Source: Peptoclostridium litorale DSM 5388 (GTDB taxonomy: Bacteria > Bacillota > Clostridia > Peptostreptococcales > Peptostreptococcaceae). From it: DNA of 64,000 nt. This document shows, in pieces, positions 16,939 through 25,521 of this stretch (position 1 is its first letter; the number at the start of each line of letters is the position of its first letter). A model generated the notes under the pieces. That model was given only the letters and a program-made list of their open reading frames with translations, was not told where the DNA came from and ran no database searches. A program made the position numbers and the translations under genes. The stretch lies in assembly GCF_900141635.1 (NCBI RefSeq), contig NZ_FSRH01000001.1:310001-374000 (forward strand), in the 5' to 3' direction.

Positions 16939-17009
16939 TGTGGTTTTTTCCTACAATCTCAGCCGGCATCCATGTTGTTTTTTCCTACATGGTGTGGTTT
17001 TTTCCTACA
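16939..17009. repeat. Three direct repeats, candidate activator binding sites
   Basis: TGTGGTTTTTTCCTACA is found at 16939-16955 and 16993-17009, and TGTTGTTTTTTCCTACA at 16973-16989. Starts are 34 and 20 bases apart, near three and two helical turns. They lie 50-120 bases upstream of the sigma-54 promoter, between the alcohol dehydrogenase gene and the divergent sigma-54 activator gene. This is the expected place for enhancer sites of that activator. Confidence 0.65.
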
Positions 17010-17253
17010 TGCGCCTGTATTTTGTATTTTATATATATTCACGAATTATGCACCTGTATATTTCTTTAGAAAATTTCCAAATGCACAGCTATTGTTTTTT
17101 AATATTTTTCATATTCATCATCGGCTTTATATATATTTATATTGTATATTTTTATGAATGCAGTGTGATATTTATATTTTCACAAATCATTGACAACCTC
17201 TTTGATTGATTGTTAAATTATTACTACAATATGTTTTACAGCGAGGTGTTATT

Positions 17254-19161
17254 ATGAAACGTGAAAATTTGACGGATGTAGATTTCAAAGCCATAATAGA
17301 AAAGTCCCATAAAAGATGCCGCGATATGGGGGTAGACAAGACCATGGAAAGACCCTCAGTCATTCTTACCGGCAGAAAGCTCCAAAATATACTGGAAAAA
17401 AACGACGAGCTCATAAAAGTCGCCCTTCCTTTCATGAAGCTTCTCTATAAATTTCTCAAGGGATCGGGCTTCATAATAGATATAGCAGATAAAAACGGAT
17501 ACATACTCTCAATTGTCGGGGATGATGACGTAATAAGACTTGCCAAAGACATGGGCATGACCGTGGGCACCGACATGAGTGAAAAAAGCTGCGGCACCAA
17601 TTCCATCGGGACAGGCCTTTATGAAAAGTGCCCTTTCCAGCTTGCAGAAACTGAGCACTTCATAGACATATACCGCACGTGGACGTGCTCCTCGTCGCCC
17701 ATAAGAGGCACCAGCGGCAGTGTGATAGGATGTCTCAACCTCACAGGAGTTTACAACCTTGTTCATCCGCACACTCTAGGACTTGTGTTTGCAGCCGTAG
17801 AATCCATAGAAAACGAGATAAGGGTCAGGCGTTCAAAAGAGGAGCTCTCTCAGATGCACCAATACAACAACACCATTGTAAATTCAATCGATTTTGGAAT
17901 ACTCTCAATTGACAACAAGGGGTATGTGAAATCGGCGAACAACAAATGTCTCGAGATATTCTCACTGAGCGAAGACAGGATAATAGGCAAAAAAGTCGAC
18001 GGGATAGTCGGAAACTGGAAGGAGATATTTTCATCAATAGAAAAAGATGATGCCTACAGCAATATAGAATTCGTATACCTTAACGGCAACAGAAAGAAAA
18101 GGTTCAATCTAAACGCCTATCCAACAAAGGAGATTTCAGGCAAGATATCCGGAATGGTCGTAATGCTAAAGGACATAGAAAACGTATACGAACTTGTAAA
18201 CAAGTACTCGGGCAAAAACGCCTATTACACTTTCGAAGATATAGTGGGCAAAAGCCCCCAGATAAACGAGATAATAGACTATTCAAAAACCATAGCCAGC
18301 ACGCCCTCTACAGTGCTTATACAGGGTGAAAGCGGCACCGGCAAGGAGGTGCTGGCGCAGTCCATACACAACAGCAGCTCAAGGAGAAACGGACCCTTCA
18401 TAGCCATAAACTGCGGTGGAATACCCAAAAACCTCATAGAAAGCGAGCTCTTCGGATATGAAGACGGAGCCTTTACCGGAGCCAAAAAAGGCGGAATGCC
18501 CGGAAAGTTTGAGCTTGCAAACAACGGCACCATATTCCTCGACGAAATAGGCGAAATGCCCATAGACATGCAGGTAACGCTTCTTAGGGTGCTCCAGGAA
18601 AAATGCATAACGAGGGTCGGTGGAACAAGGAGAATCCCAATAGACGTAAGGGTTATGGCCGCCACAAACAAAAATCTCATAGACGAGATAAAAAAGGAGC
18701 ACTTCAGGCAGGACCTTTACTACAGGCTCAGCGTAATACCTATATACCTGCCTCCGCTCCGTCAGAGAAGGGAAGACATAATGCTTCTCATAGAACACTT
18801 TTTGGAAAAGAAATCCCAAAGACTCGGAATAGAGTCTCCCAAAATAAGCCAGAAAGACTATGAGCTTTTAATCAGTTACAACTGGCCTGGTAATGTAAGG
18901 GAGCTTGAAAACAGGATTGAAAACATTGTCGTTAACGGAAAGCTCCCCATGGACTTTTACAGGCTGAGTGCAGGCAGCAAAGCCCCTGCACAGACAGGCC
19001 AAAAATACGAATACAAAATGTGTTCTCTTTCAGAGTGGGAGAAAATCGCCATAGCCCAGTGCATACAAAACTGCAACGGCAATATATCCAAGGCCGCAAG
19101 GGTTCTTAATATAGACAGGAGCACGCTGTACAAGAAGATTGAGAAGTATTCGATATCTTGA
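17254..19161 (+). CDS. Sigma-54-dependent activator, AcoR type (GAF-PAS-AAA+-Fis)
   Basis: A 635-residue enhancer-binding protein. The N-terminal sensor (about 1-190, with SCGTNSIGTGLYE and IYRTWTCSSSPIRG) is of the AcoR/GAF kind. A PAS domain follows (about 205-300, IVNSIDFGILSID). The AAA+ domain (about 325-560) has Walker A GESGTGKE, the sigma-54 contact loop GAFTGA, Walker [10 protein letters not shown] and an arginine-finger region. A Fis-type helix-turn-helix ends the protein (NISKAARVLNIDRSTLYKKI). The ATG at 17254 follows GCGAGGTG. It diverges from the iron alcohol dehydrogenase gene and probably activates it in response to a small metabolite. All catalytic motifs look intact. Confidence 0.93.
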   Translation: MKRENLTDVDFKAIIEKSHKRCRDMGVDKTMERPSVILTGRKLQNILEKNDELIKVALPFMKLLYKFLKGSGFIIDIADKNGYILSIVGDDDVIRLAKDMGMTVGTDMSEKSCGTNSIGTGLYEKCPFQLAETEHFIDIYRTWTCSSSPIRGTSGSVIGCLNLTGVYNLVHPHTLGLVFAAVESIENEIRVRRSKEELSQMHQYNNTIVNSIDFGILSIDNKGYVKSANNKCLEIFSLSEDRIIGKKVDGIVGNWKEIFSSIEKDDAYSNIEFVYLNGNRKKRFNLNAYPTKEISGKISGMVVMLKDIENVYELVNKYSGKNAYYTFEDIVGKSPQINEIIDYSKTIASTPSTVLIQGESGTGKEVLAQSIHNSSSRRNGPFIAINCGGIPKNLIESELFGYEDGAFTGAKKGGMPGKFELANNGTIFLDEIGEMPIDMQVTLLRVLQEKCITRVGGTRRIPIDVRVMAATNKNLIDEIKKEHFRQDLYYRLSVIPIYLPPLRQRREDIMLLIEHFLEKKSQRLGIESPKISQKDYELLISYNWPGNVRELENRIENIVVNGKLPMDFYRLSAGSKAPAQTGQKYEYKMCSLSEWEKIAIAQCIQNCNGNISKAARVLNIDRSTLYKKIEKYSIS

Positions 19162-19183
19162 TTAATCTAAGCATAAAACAAAA

Positions 19184-19225
19184 ATGAGCCAAGAGGACAA
19201 AAATATCCTCCAGGCTCATTTTTTG
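19184..19225 (+). terminator. Terminator of the sigma-54 activator gene
   Basis: ATGAGCC and GGCTCAT arms with an inner AGGA/TCCT, then TTTTTT. It lies 23 bases past the stop codon. Confidence 0.85.
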
Positions 19226-19324
19226 AAGCCTTGCTATTGATTTTCCAAAATCCGAATGTACATTTTTTGATAAGCTCTGAAGGAATCTTTTGCATTGATA
19301 TTAGTTCGTCATGCCGTTTTCAGT

Positions 19325-21355
19325 TTATATTTCAAACCCGTCAGTAAGGCTGTTTAGTGTTTGGGCTATTACAGCCTGGCTTTCAGCCGATTTTGCCAGT
19401 TCCTCTATGGCAATTGTTATTTCATTTATGTTGATTGAAATGTCTCCAGAGTTTCCGCTTGTCATATTTATGCCCTCTGTTACCGAATTTATGGCCGCAC
19501 TCATATGCTCTATGGACTCCTTTATTTTATGGCTTGATATTGTGAACTCCTCAACCAAATCTCCCACAAATTTTGCATCATTCATGTATTCTATGGTCGT
19601 ATTTTCCATCATGTCGTAATCATTTGCCACCTTTTCGTCCATGAAGTCCATTATGTTCTTTGCATTTTCAGAAAGGTTGTAAAATGCGCTTTGAACCTGC
19701 CTTATAGTCTCCTGAATGCTTGAGACAGTAGCTGAAGATTGTTCTGCCAGTATCCTTACCTCATCCGCTACAACTGCAAAACCTCTCCCCTGCTCCCCGG
19801 CCCTTGCAGCTTCTATTGCGGCGTTGAGAGCCAGTAGGTTCGTCTGCTCTGCTATACTGGATATTCCTTCGGCCATGGCCTCTATCTCCTTAACCACCTC
19901 TCCTTCCCTTATTGCCATCTCAATCTTTTCATTATTCTCCCTGTATGTCTTGTCCGCTATGCTTCTTGACTTTTGGACATTCTCCCTTATCTGCCTGCTT
20001 CTTTCCACAAACTGCCTTACAGTGCTGTCCCCTTCCTCGGCCCTGCGTGACAGGCCTGTTATCTGACCGTTTATGTTCTCGCTAAGTTTTCCCAGCTGGC
20101 TGCAGTGGCCATTTGTATTTTTTATAAGAACGTCTATATCTACTATATTTGCATTTATGCTTTGAGCCTGGGCGCTTATCTCCTCTACTGTAGCATTGAG
20201 CTGCTGGCTTGAACTGCTTACCTCAATACTGTTTGACATGACATCCCCTATAATGCCCTTGAGATATGACGTCATTTCATTAAACGCCTGTGCAAGAGCT
20301 CCTACTTCATCACCGCTTTTTATAAGCACCTCGTTTCTGAGGTCTCCATTTGCTATGCTGTCTGCATGAACAGATAATGCCTTTAGGGGCCTTATAACAC
20401 GGCTGACTGTATACGCAACCAAAAGGCCGCCTATAATAAACACTAACGCAGAAACCATTATAGCCCTTGCCACTATGCTTTCTATTGCACTATTCATATT
20501 TTCCATCGAAAGCCCTACATTTACAGCGCCTACATGCTCGTCTCCCTCGTGGAATGGGACAAGAACATCATACACCCATACTCCCTGTTTTTCATAAAAA
20601 TAATCCCCCGAATACTCTTTGCCGCCTGCTGCCGCTGTTTTGCTTCCATCATCCGTAGCCTGCTGCCCTATTCTCTCCTTGTCGCTGTGCGCCAAAATGG
20701 AAAGATCCTTGTTTATGACAAGTGCATAAACTATATTTTCGTCCTCAGCCACATTTTCGACTATGCTCTGGGCGTCAAAAAGCGCCTCTTTGGCCTTTAT
20801 GTCCTGTGCAGACATTCCTACCTGGGCAACGTATCCATTTCCAAGCGAAACCGCTCCATACTTGTAGTATTTGCCGTCTACAGTGCTTTGCCTTATGTCC
20901 TCCATAACTTCCTTTTCCTCTTTTGAAATTACAGAATACGTCTTGTGCTTTGGCTCAAACTGCCAGCCTATGTTTTCGCCAATATTAGAATATACTATCG
21001 TCCCGTCCTGGCCTATTATGTTTATCTCGGCAGCATTAGCTTTTTGGGCTATTTCACTTATGTATTCACTTGAATATGAAGACTGGAGAGCCAAAAGATT
21101 CGATATTGTCCTTATTCTCTCTTCAACCTCAGACTCAAGAGCGTCTATTCCCGCACTGCTGCTTTCTATCTGGTGAGCTATCCTGTTTACAATAGCAGTC
21201 CCGTCTGCATGCATCTGATTTGCTATCTCTTTTTTAGCAGTACTCACTGAAACAGTGGTAAGAACCGCAAATGATGCCAATATCAAAATAAGTACAATGC
21301 TTGTTATCTTAAACCCTATCGACGACTTTCTTCCCTTTTTTAATATCAATTGCAT
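19325..21355 (-). CDS. Methyl-accepting chemotaxis protein with Cache sensor
   Basis: A 676-residue chemoreceptor. There is an N-terminal membrane helix (residues 14-35) and a Cache-type extracellular sensor (about 40-290, with [14 protein letters not shown] and DKERIG). A second helix (about 296-318, [19 protein letters not shown]), a HAMP domain (about 320-370) and the methyl-accepting signalling coiled coil follow. The signalling tip contains [20 protein letters not shown] and [16 protein letters not shown]. It would report ligands to CheA/CheW at the pole. No che genes are adjacent. Its presence implies motility. Confidence 0.93.
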   Translation of the reverse strand: MQLILKKGRKSSIGFKITSIVLILILASFAVLTTVSVSTAKKEIANQMHADGTAIVNRIAHQIESSSAGIDALESEVEERIRTISNLLALQSSYSSEYISEIAQKANAAEINIIGQDGTIVYSNIGENIGWQFEPKHKTYSVISKEEKEVMEDIRQSTVDGKYYKYGAVSLGNGYVAQVGMSAQDIKAKEALFDAQSIVENVAEDENIVYALVINKDLSILAHSDKERIGQQATDDGSKTAAAGGKEYSGDYFYEKQGVWVYDVLVPFHEGDEHVGAVNVGLSMENMNSAIESIVARAIMVSALVFIIGGLLVAYTVSRVIRPLKALSVHADSIANGDLRNEVLIKSGDEVGALAQAFNEMTSYLKGIIGDVMSNSIEVSSSSQQLNATVEEISAQAQSINANIVDIDVLIKNTNGHCSQLGKLSENINGQITGLSRRAEEGDSTVRQFVERSRQIRENVQKSRSIADKTYRENNEKIEMAIREGEVVKEIEAMAEGISSIAEQTNLLALNAAIEAARAGEQGRGFAVVADEVRILAEQSSATVSSIQETIRQVQSAFYNLSENAKNIMDFMDEKVANDYDMMENTTIEYMNDAKFVGDLVEEFTISSHKIKESIEHMSAAINSVTEGINMTSGNSGDISININEITIAIEELAKSAESQAVIAQTLNSLTDGFEI

Positions 21356-21589
21356 TCCTCCTAAAAATAGTATTATAATTTCGAATAAGCATAGTTCATT
21401 GTGACTAGTATGGGATTATTAAATTATATCACCTATGGAGCTGCTGTTCCAGCTTCACACCGCATATTTACAAACATTCGTCTCAGGTGTATTATGAAAT
21501 CACAAAATATACATTCTATTCGAAATTTTACAACAGTTCACATGTTGGCCTTATGAATATGCAGAGCCCTTTTAGGATGTTCGAGAATC

Positions 21590-21646
21590 ATGTTAGAGAT
21601 TCGCTGGCATGGACGAGGAAGACAGGAGATGGGAAAAGCTTCTTAA
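21590..21646 (+). pseudogene. Scrap resembling the N-terminus of a 2-oxoacid:ferredoxin oxidoreductase gamma subunit
   Basis: An 18-codon frame starts MLEIRWHGRGRQEMGKAS and stops at TAA. The first ten residues match the very characteristic MxEIRWHGRG opening of pyruvate or 2-oxoacid:ferredoxin oxidoreductase gamma subunits; the rest has lost the pattern. It is probably the remains of a deleted gene, or a chance match. There is no convincing ribosome site. Confidence 0.4.
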
Positions 21647-21684
21647 AAAATGCAAATAAGCACTCAACTTGTCATCTACTCTTT

Positions 21685-21734
21685 AATATAAAGTCAGCCG
21701 CGAGAAAATATTTTCTCGCGGCTGACTTTATATT
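21685..21734. repeat. Perfect 50-base palindrome
   Basis: The sequence is symmetric about 21709/21710 without interruption, with arms running from AATATAAAGTCAGCCGCGAG into GAAAAT and back. It can form a cruciform or a very stable RNA hairpin with almost no loop. U-runs on either side are weak, so it is not a textbook terminator, although it may end the minus-strand transcript of the gene at 21810. Confidence 0.7.
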
Positions 21735-21809
21735 GAGTACTATGTCAAGGCTGTAACCACTCTTTTATACATCCTATGCTATTCATGAGTCTGTTAATCG
21801 GAAAACATA

Positions 21810-22286
21810 CTATTTCCCCACAGGAGCGTATATCTGTGTTATAAGCTCTTCCGGAGGGACTTTCGCAGGGTCGCTTATATACACCTCTCTTGTAAAGCCT
21901 GTTACGCTGTAGCCGTTCTCATATATCCACTTGAAAAGCCTTTCATATGCGGGAGTGCACTCCTCATAAGGCCCTTCATGGATTGTCATTGCCATGGTTC
22001 CGCCTTCAAGCTCATACACCTTGTAGTCGTCAGTCTCGTCAATGTCTCCAGATATTGGGATGCATATTTCTATGTCCGCATTCCCCTTTTCCATAGCCTC
22101 CTTCCACTCCCTCTCGGTAGTCTCATGGCATACGAATACGGGAGCCGCTGCTATATTCACACTTTGACTTTTCATAACATATGTGAAAAGCTCCTTGAAC
22201 ATCTCCCCCATATCAGGATAAAATCCTCTTCTTCTCATCCCTATGACCCTTTGCGGCTTAACTTCAACTATCTTCACATCAGACAT
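21810..22286 (-). CDS. GyrI-like effector-binding domain protein
   Basis: A 158-residue stand-alone GyrI/AraC effector-binding domain. Family features are the opening VEVKPQRVIGMRRRG, the central CIPISGDI, and the C-terminal GGTMAMTIHEGPYEECTPAYERLFKWI leading to FTREVYISDP and ITQIYAPV. Such proteins bind hydrophobic or cationic small molecules, some hydrolyse cyclopropanoids, and GyrI inhibits gyrase. The ATG at 22286 follows GGAGG by 7 bases. It has no DNA-binding domain of its own; the AraC protein at 48-49 kb carries a related domain. Confidence 0.85.
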   Translation of the reverse strand: MSDVKIVEVKPQRVIGMRRRGFYPDMGEMFKELFTYVMKSQSVNIAAAPVFVCHETTEREWKEAMEKGNADIEICIPISGDIDETDDYKVYELEGGTMAMTIHEGPYEECTPAYERLFKWIYENGYSVTGFTREVYISDPAKVPPEELITQIYAPVGK

Positions 22287-22351
22287 CAAAATCCCTCCTT
22301 AAAGTAATTGAACTTCCATGGCATATATCGTTTCATTCCAAACCCGCGCTT

Positions 22352-23155
22352 TCAGCAGTCCGTGTCGACAGTCTGCTTTTCCAGTTTGAACCTTTCAGCC
22401 TTTAGCGACCTGCACGAGAGAATGAAATTTGTCGCTTCCCTTCTGAAGTCCTGCTTTCTAGTCCACATAAGAGGATGCCCTCCCCTTGAAAACATGACCA
22501 CCTTGCAGTTTTCTATTTTTTTTGCCATTGCGCATATCCTGTCTGCAATATTTTCTATAAGGCGGTCCCGGAAGCTCCCCGTTATGAGAACGCAGCACTT
22601 TATCTCTTCCAGCCTGTCATTGAATATGCTTCCTTCAATATCAGCCGTCTCAAGCAGCATTTTCGAATCCATGTCCACTACAAACTGCCAGTCCTCGCCG
22701 TTTGCAAAGCTCCAAAAAAACTTGAGCTCCTTTTGGGCATTTTTCCTGGACTCAACCTCTGCTTCAATCTGGGCTTTATCAATGTATTCGCCTACTATGC
22801 TGTCAGCCACAACGCAACTCACCCTCTCAGGGTCAATTATAGCCAGATCAAGTGCCGTGATTCCACCCCCGCTGGTTCCAATAACCGTATAGCCTGCTAC
22901 CCCTATACTTTTCATCAGCTCCTTGCACATTACCGCATTTTCCCACCACGAATTCACAGGGAGGCTACTTACTCTGTCCGAGTTGCCGTATCCCAGATAA
23001 TCCGGGCATATTATCCTGAAGTCTCTTGAAAAATACTCTATTTCAGATCCGTGCACCGCAGATGTAGAGGTGTTTCCGGGAAGAAGCAGCACTACATCTC
23101 CTTTTCCCTCGTCCACATAGAAGATTTTTTTATCATTGTATTCGAAATATGGCAT
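22352..23155 (-). CDS. Alpha/beta hydrolase
   Basis: A 267-residue cytoplasmic hydrolase. It has the oxyanion region VVLLLPGNTSTSAVHGSE near residue 25, DYLGYGNSDR near 54, the nucleophile elbow GTSGGG near residue 94, an acidic residue after LITGSFRDRL and the terminal His in SRGGHPLMW near 225. A G-rich ribosome site precedes the ATG. Substrate is unknown. It resembles non-haem haloperoxidase/3-oxoadipate enol-lactonase-like hydrolases in general shape. Confidence 0.85.
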   Translation of the reverse strand: MPYFEYNDKKIFYVDEGKGDVVLLLPGNTSTSAVHGSEIEYFSRDFRIICPDYLGYGNSDRVSSLPVNSWWENAVMCKELMKSIGVAGYTVIGTSGGGITALDLAIIDPERVSCVVADSIVGEYIDKAQIEAEVESRKNAQKELKFFWSFANGEDWQFVVDMDSKMLLETADIEGSIFNDRLEEIKCCVLITGSFRDRLIENIADRICAMAKKIENCKVVMFSRGGHPLMWTRKQDFRREATNFILSCRSLKAERFKLEKQTVDTDC

Positions 23156-23234
23156 AAAATCCCCCCAGTAAACCTTTTATATTTTTTCTGTATATTTTGT
23201 ATAATAAATACCCCGCCAGCGCAAAAAGAAATAT

Positions 23235-24041
23235 TTAATTTCCCTTTACCTCTATGAGGGTTATCTGGCTCCGGTTGAGCATTCTAAGCGGAAGCGTGCT
23301 GGTTCCATATCCGCTGTCTATGTAAAGCGTCGTGTCTTTGCCAACTTCATATAATCCCTGCAGGTACTTTGGGAAAAAACCCTGCCCCGGGGCAACCACT
23401 CCTCCAATTACTGGAAACCTCACCTGGCCTCCATGGGTATGTCCGCAGATCATAAGATCGCTCCCCATATCCTCCTTATGCACCACTATATGAGGTGCAT
23501 GAGAAAGAAGAAGAGTGAAGCTTGTCCTATCTATATCTGATACGGCAGGCTCAAGGTCGCTGTGCCCTGTCTGAAAGTCGTCTATTCCGCATATGTTCAC
23601 TTCAAATCCCGCGATTTCAATTACCTTCTTGCCGTTGTCAAGCACCGTAACGCCCAAACCCTCTATATTCTTTGCAAAATCGGGATTGTATGGATTTCTC
23701 CACTCGTGGTTACCGCTCACATAAAATACAGGCTTTTTGCTGCCGACAAGTCCTTTTACAAACTCATATACGTGAGCTATGTCATTACTATTTGCGTCTA
23801 TTATATCCCCTGTAAGCGCAATAATATCAGGATCTTCCTCTTGCAGCTTTTCAAGTATGAAATCCGTCCTTTTGCTTGAATGCATATCCGTTATCTGTAG
23901 TATTCTCAGCGTCTTTCCCTTTGGTATCTTGCCGCTTTCGATCTCCACCCTGTTTAGTTTTGGAAAATTCACGTCAAATACTATATCCGCAGCAACAACC
24001 ATAATAAACAGCATCAGATATGCCATTATCTTTTTGAACAT
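23235..24041 (-). CDS. Membrane-anchored calcineurin-like metallophosphoesterase
   Basis: A 268-residue protein with an N-terminal membrane anchor (residues 4-22), followed by a metallophosphoesterase domain. The metal-binding blocks are seen in order: ILQITDMHSSK, ALTGDIIDAN, YVSGNHEWRNPYN, LLLSHAPHIV and ICGHTHGGQVRFP. This matches the YkuE/YaeI group, which acts on the outer face of the membrane or on phospholipid-like substrates. The substrate is not predictable. Confidence 0.9.
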   Translation of the reverse strand: MFKKIMAYLMLFIMVVAADIVFDVNFPKLNRVEIESGKIPKGKTLRILQITDMHSSKRTDFILEKLQEEDPDIIALTGDIIDANSNDIAHVYEFVKGLVGSKKPVFYVSGNHEWRNPYNPDFAKNIEGLGVTVLDNGKKVIEIAGFEVNICGIDDFQTGHSDLEPAVSDIDRTSFTLLLSHAPHIVVHKEDMGSDLMICGHTHGGQVRFPVIGGVVAPGQGFFPKYLQGLYEVGKDTTLYIDSGYGTSTLPLRMLNRSQITLIEVKGN

Positions 24042-24124
24042 GAATATCCACCCCTGCCTTTTAGTTTATGTCATTAATATTGATACAATTCCCGCTTAGT
24101 AGTGAATCTTTCGCTGCTTCGCCT

Positions 24125-24556
24125 CTACCTCAGCCTCTCCTTATATATGCTTGAAGGCAGCGCCCACCCGATCAAAAACATTCCAAACACAAGTATTATG
24201 TTGTTTTTAAAATACGGGGCCGCGGCTTCCATATGCGGCTTTATAACCTGAAGATTCAAAAATGGCATAAAGTGCATAGCAGACAATATAAGGCCTATTG
24301 TAAAAAACACTGTGAATTTGGTCCATTCAAACATCCAATATCCGGTGTATCTTTTCTGTTCGAATACTCCGATCAATCCAGTCAAGCCACCAAAGCCAGC
24401 AAACCAAATCAGATATGGAGCATTTTCAACAGCCCAATCGAACCCTTCAGCTGGCATTTCTTTTTCTCCTGGCAGCATGGCTCCCGCTGCAATTATGTAC
24501 GCGGCAATAGCAATCCCGTAAAATATGTAAAATTTAGTATTTTTTCTTCTTCTCAT
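24125..24556 (-). CDS. Four-helix membrane protein of unknown function
   Basis: A 143-residue protein with four predicted membrane helices: FYIFYGIAIAAYIIAAGAM, YLIWFAGFGGLTGLIGVF, FTVFFTIGLILSAMHFM and IILVFGMFLIGWALP. The family is not recognised. The ATG at 24556 follows AAGGGG by about 9 bases. It lies 83 bases upstream of the metallophosphoesterase gene on the same strand and could share its transcript. Confidence 0.7.
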   Translation of the reverse strand: MRRRKNTKFYIFYGIAIAAYIIAAGAMLPGEKEMPAEGFDWAVENAPYLIWFAGFGGLTGLIGVFEQKRYTGYWMFEWTKFTVFFTIGLILSAMHFMPFLNLQVIKPHMEAAAPYFKNNIILVFGMFLIGWALPSSIYKERLR

Positions 24557-24669
24557 TAACAAGTTCCCCTTTTTATCGATAATTTATAAACCATTTTATT
24601 CTTTTGTTTTGTGGATCTCAATCAATAATTTAGCGGATACTCCATTGAAAAGTCTTGATGTCTTGATGT

Positions 24670-25179
24670 CTACATGTATACCTCAATCCTGTTTATAATT
24701 TCTATTGCCCAGTCCATAGCATCCTTGGCCTTTTTAACATCTCCCTTCACCGGCTCCTTGAAGCTCTTTTCTCCTATGATTTCCATTTCAGAACCACTTA
24801 TAGCGTTTTTCATATCTTCAAACGCATTGCCCTTGCTCATGCCGCAGCATGCAAAAAAAGCCATTTTACCTTCTTCAAGACCTCTAAAATCCACATGCCT
24901 TAAAAAAGCCTTTATGGCAGGTGCACAGCTTGAAGCCCATACCGGAGTCCCGACAAATATCATATCGTACCCTGACAGGTCATTTTCAAAGTCTTCAAGT
25001 TCAGGCTCCTCTCCCCTTAAAACCTGCCTGCCTCCTTGTATATACTTCATTATTCCTTCTCTTTTAATCTCGTTTTTAGGCCGTATTCTAATTACGTCTG
25101 CACCGGTTGCCTCTGCTATGCTGTTTGCTATATATCTTGTGCTCTCGCTTAGTGAATAATATACTACAAGTTTTTTCAT
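24670..25179 (-). CDS. Flavodoxin
   Basis: A 169-residue flavodoxin. It has an FMN phosphate-binding loop after the first strand (VVYYSLSESTRYIA), the MIFVGTPVWASSCAPAIKAFL segment that lines the isoalloxazine, and the FACCGMSKGNAFEDM loop. It is of the larger flavodoxin type used as an electron carrier or NAD(P)H-dependent reductase in clostridia. GGAGG precedes the ATG. Confidence 0.88.
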   Translation of the reverse strand: MKKLVVYYSLSESTRYIANSIAEATGADVIRIRPKNEIKREGIMKYIQGGRQVLRGEEPELEDFENDLSGYDMIFVGTPVWASSCAPAIKAFLRHVDFRGLEEGKMAFFACCGMSKGNAFEDMKNAISGSEMEIIGEKSFKEPVKGDVKKAKDAMDWAIEIINRIEVYM

Positions 25180-25521
25180 ATAATTTCCTCCCGTGCAATA
25201 AATGTTGTATGCCTTACTTATTGTTTATATCCATAATTACATGAGAAAAACATCTTATCACTATTACAGCGTAATTTATATATTATGTCCATCCATTTAA
25301 GCTAATATTAAGACTTAAATCGGATAAATTTCAAAAAATTTCAAAAAATCATTTTAAATTGTATTTATGCCTGTTTTCCTTTTAAATGATCCTGAATTGT
25401 AATATAATTTATTATGTATGTATTTCAATTAAATCTTGAAGACAAGCAGTCCTGTAAGCCGTCTGTAATCAGAAGCTTAATAGAGCCGCTTACAATAAAC
25501 ATTACTGAAAGGAAGCTGCAA
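25180..25521. other. Intergenic region with a promoter-like -10
   Basis: The gap between flavodoxin (-) and the ABC-F gene (+) is AT-rich. It has a tandem AAATTTCAAAA repeat near 25327-25350 and a TATAAT at 25403-25408 that may serve the ABC-F gene. The leader of about 100 bases holds no recognised attenuator. Confidence 0.4.

Noticed and set aside
21487-21756. An 89-codon open frame on the plus strand between the chemoreceptor and GyrI-like genes
   Set aside because: It has no ribosome site, runs straight through the 50-base palindrome and has no protein-like pattern. The more meaningful frame there is the short scrap at 21590.
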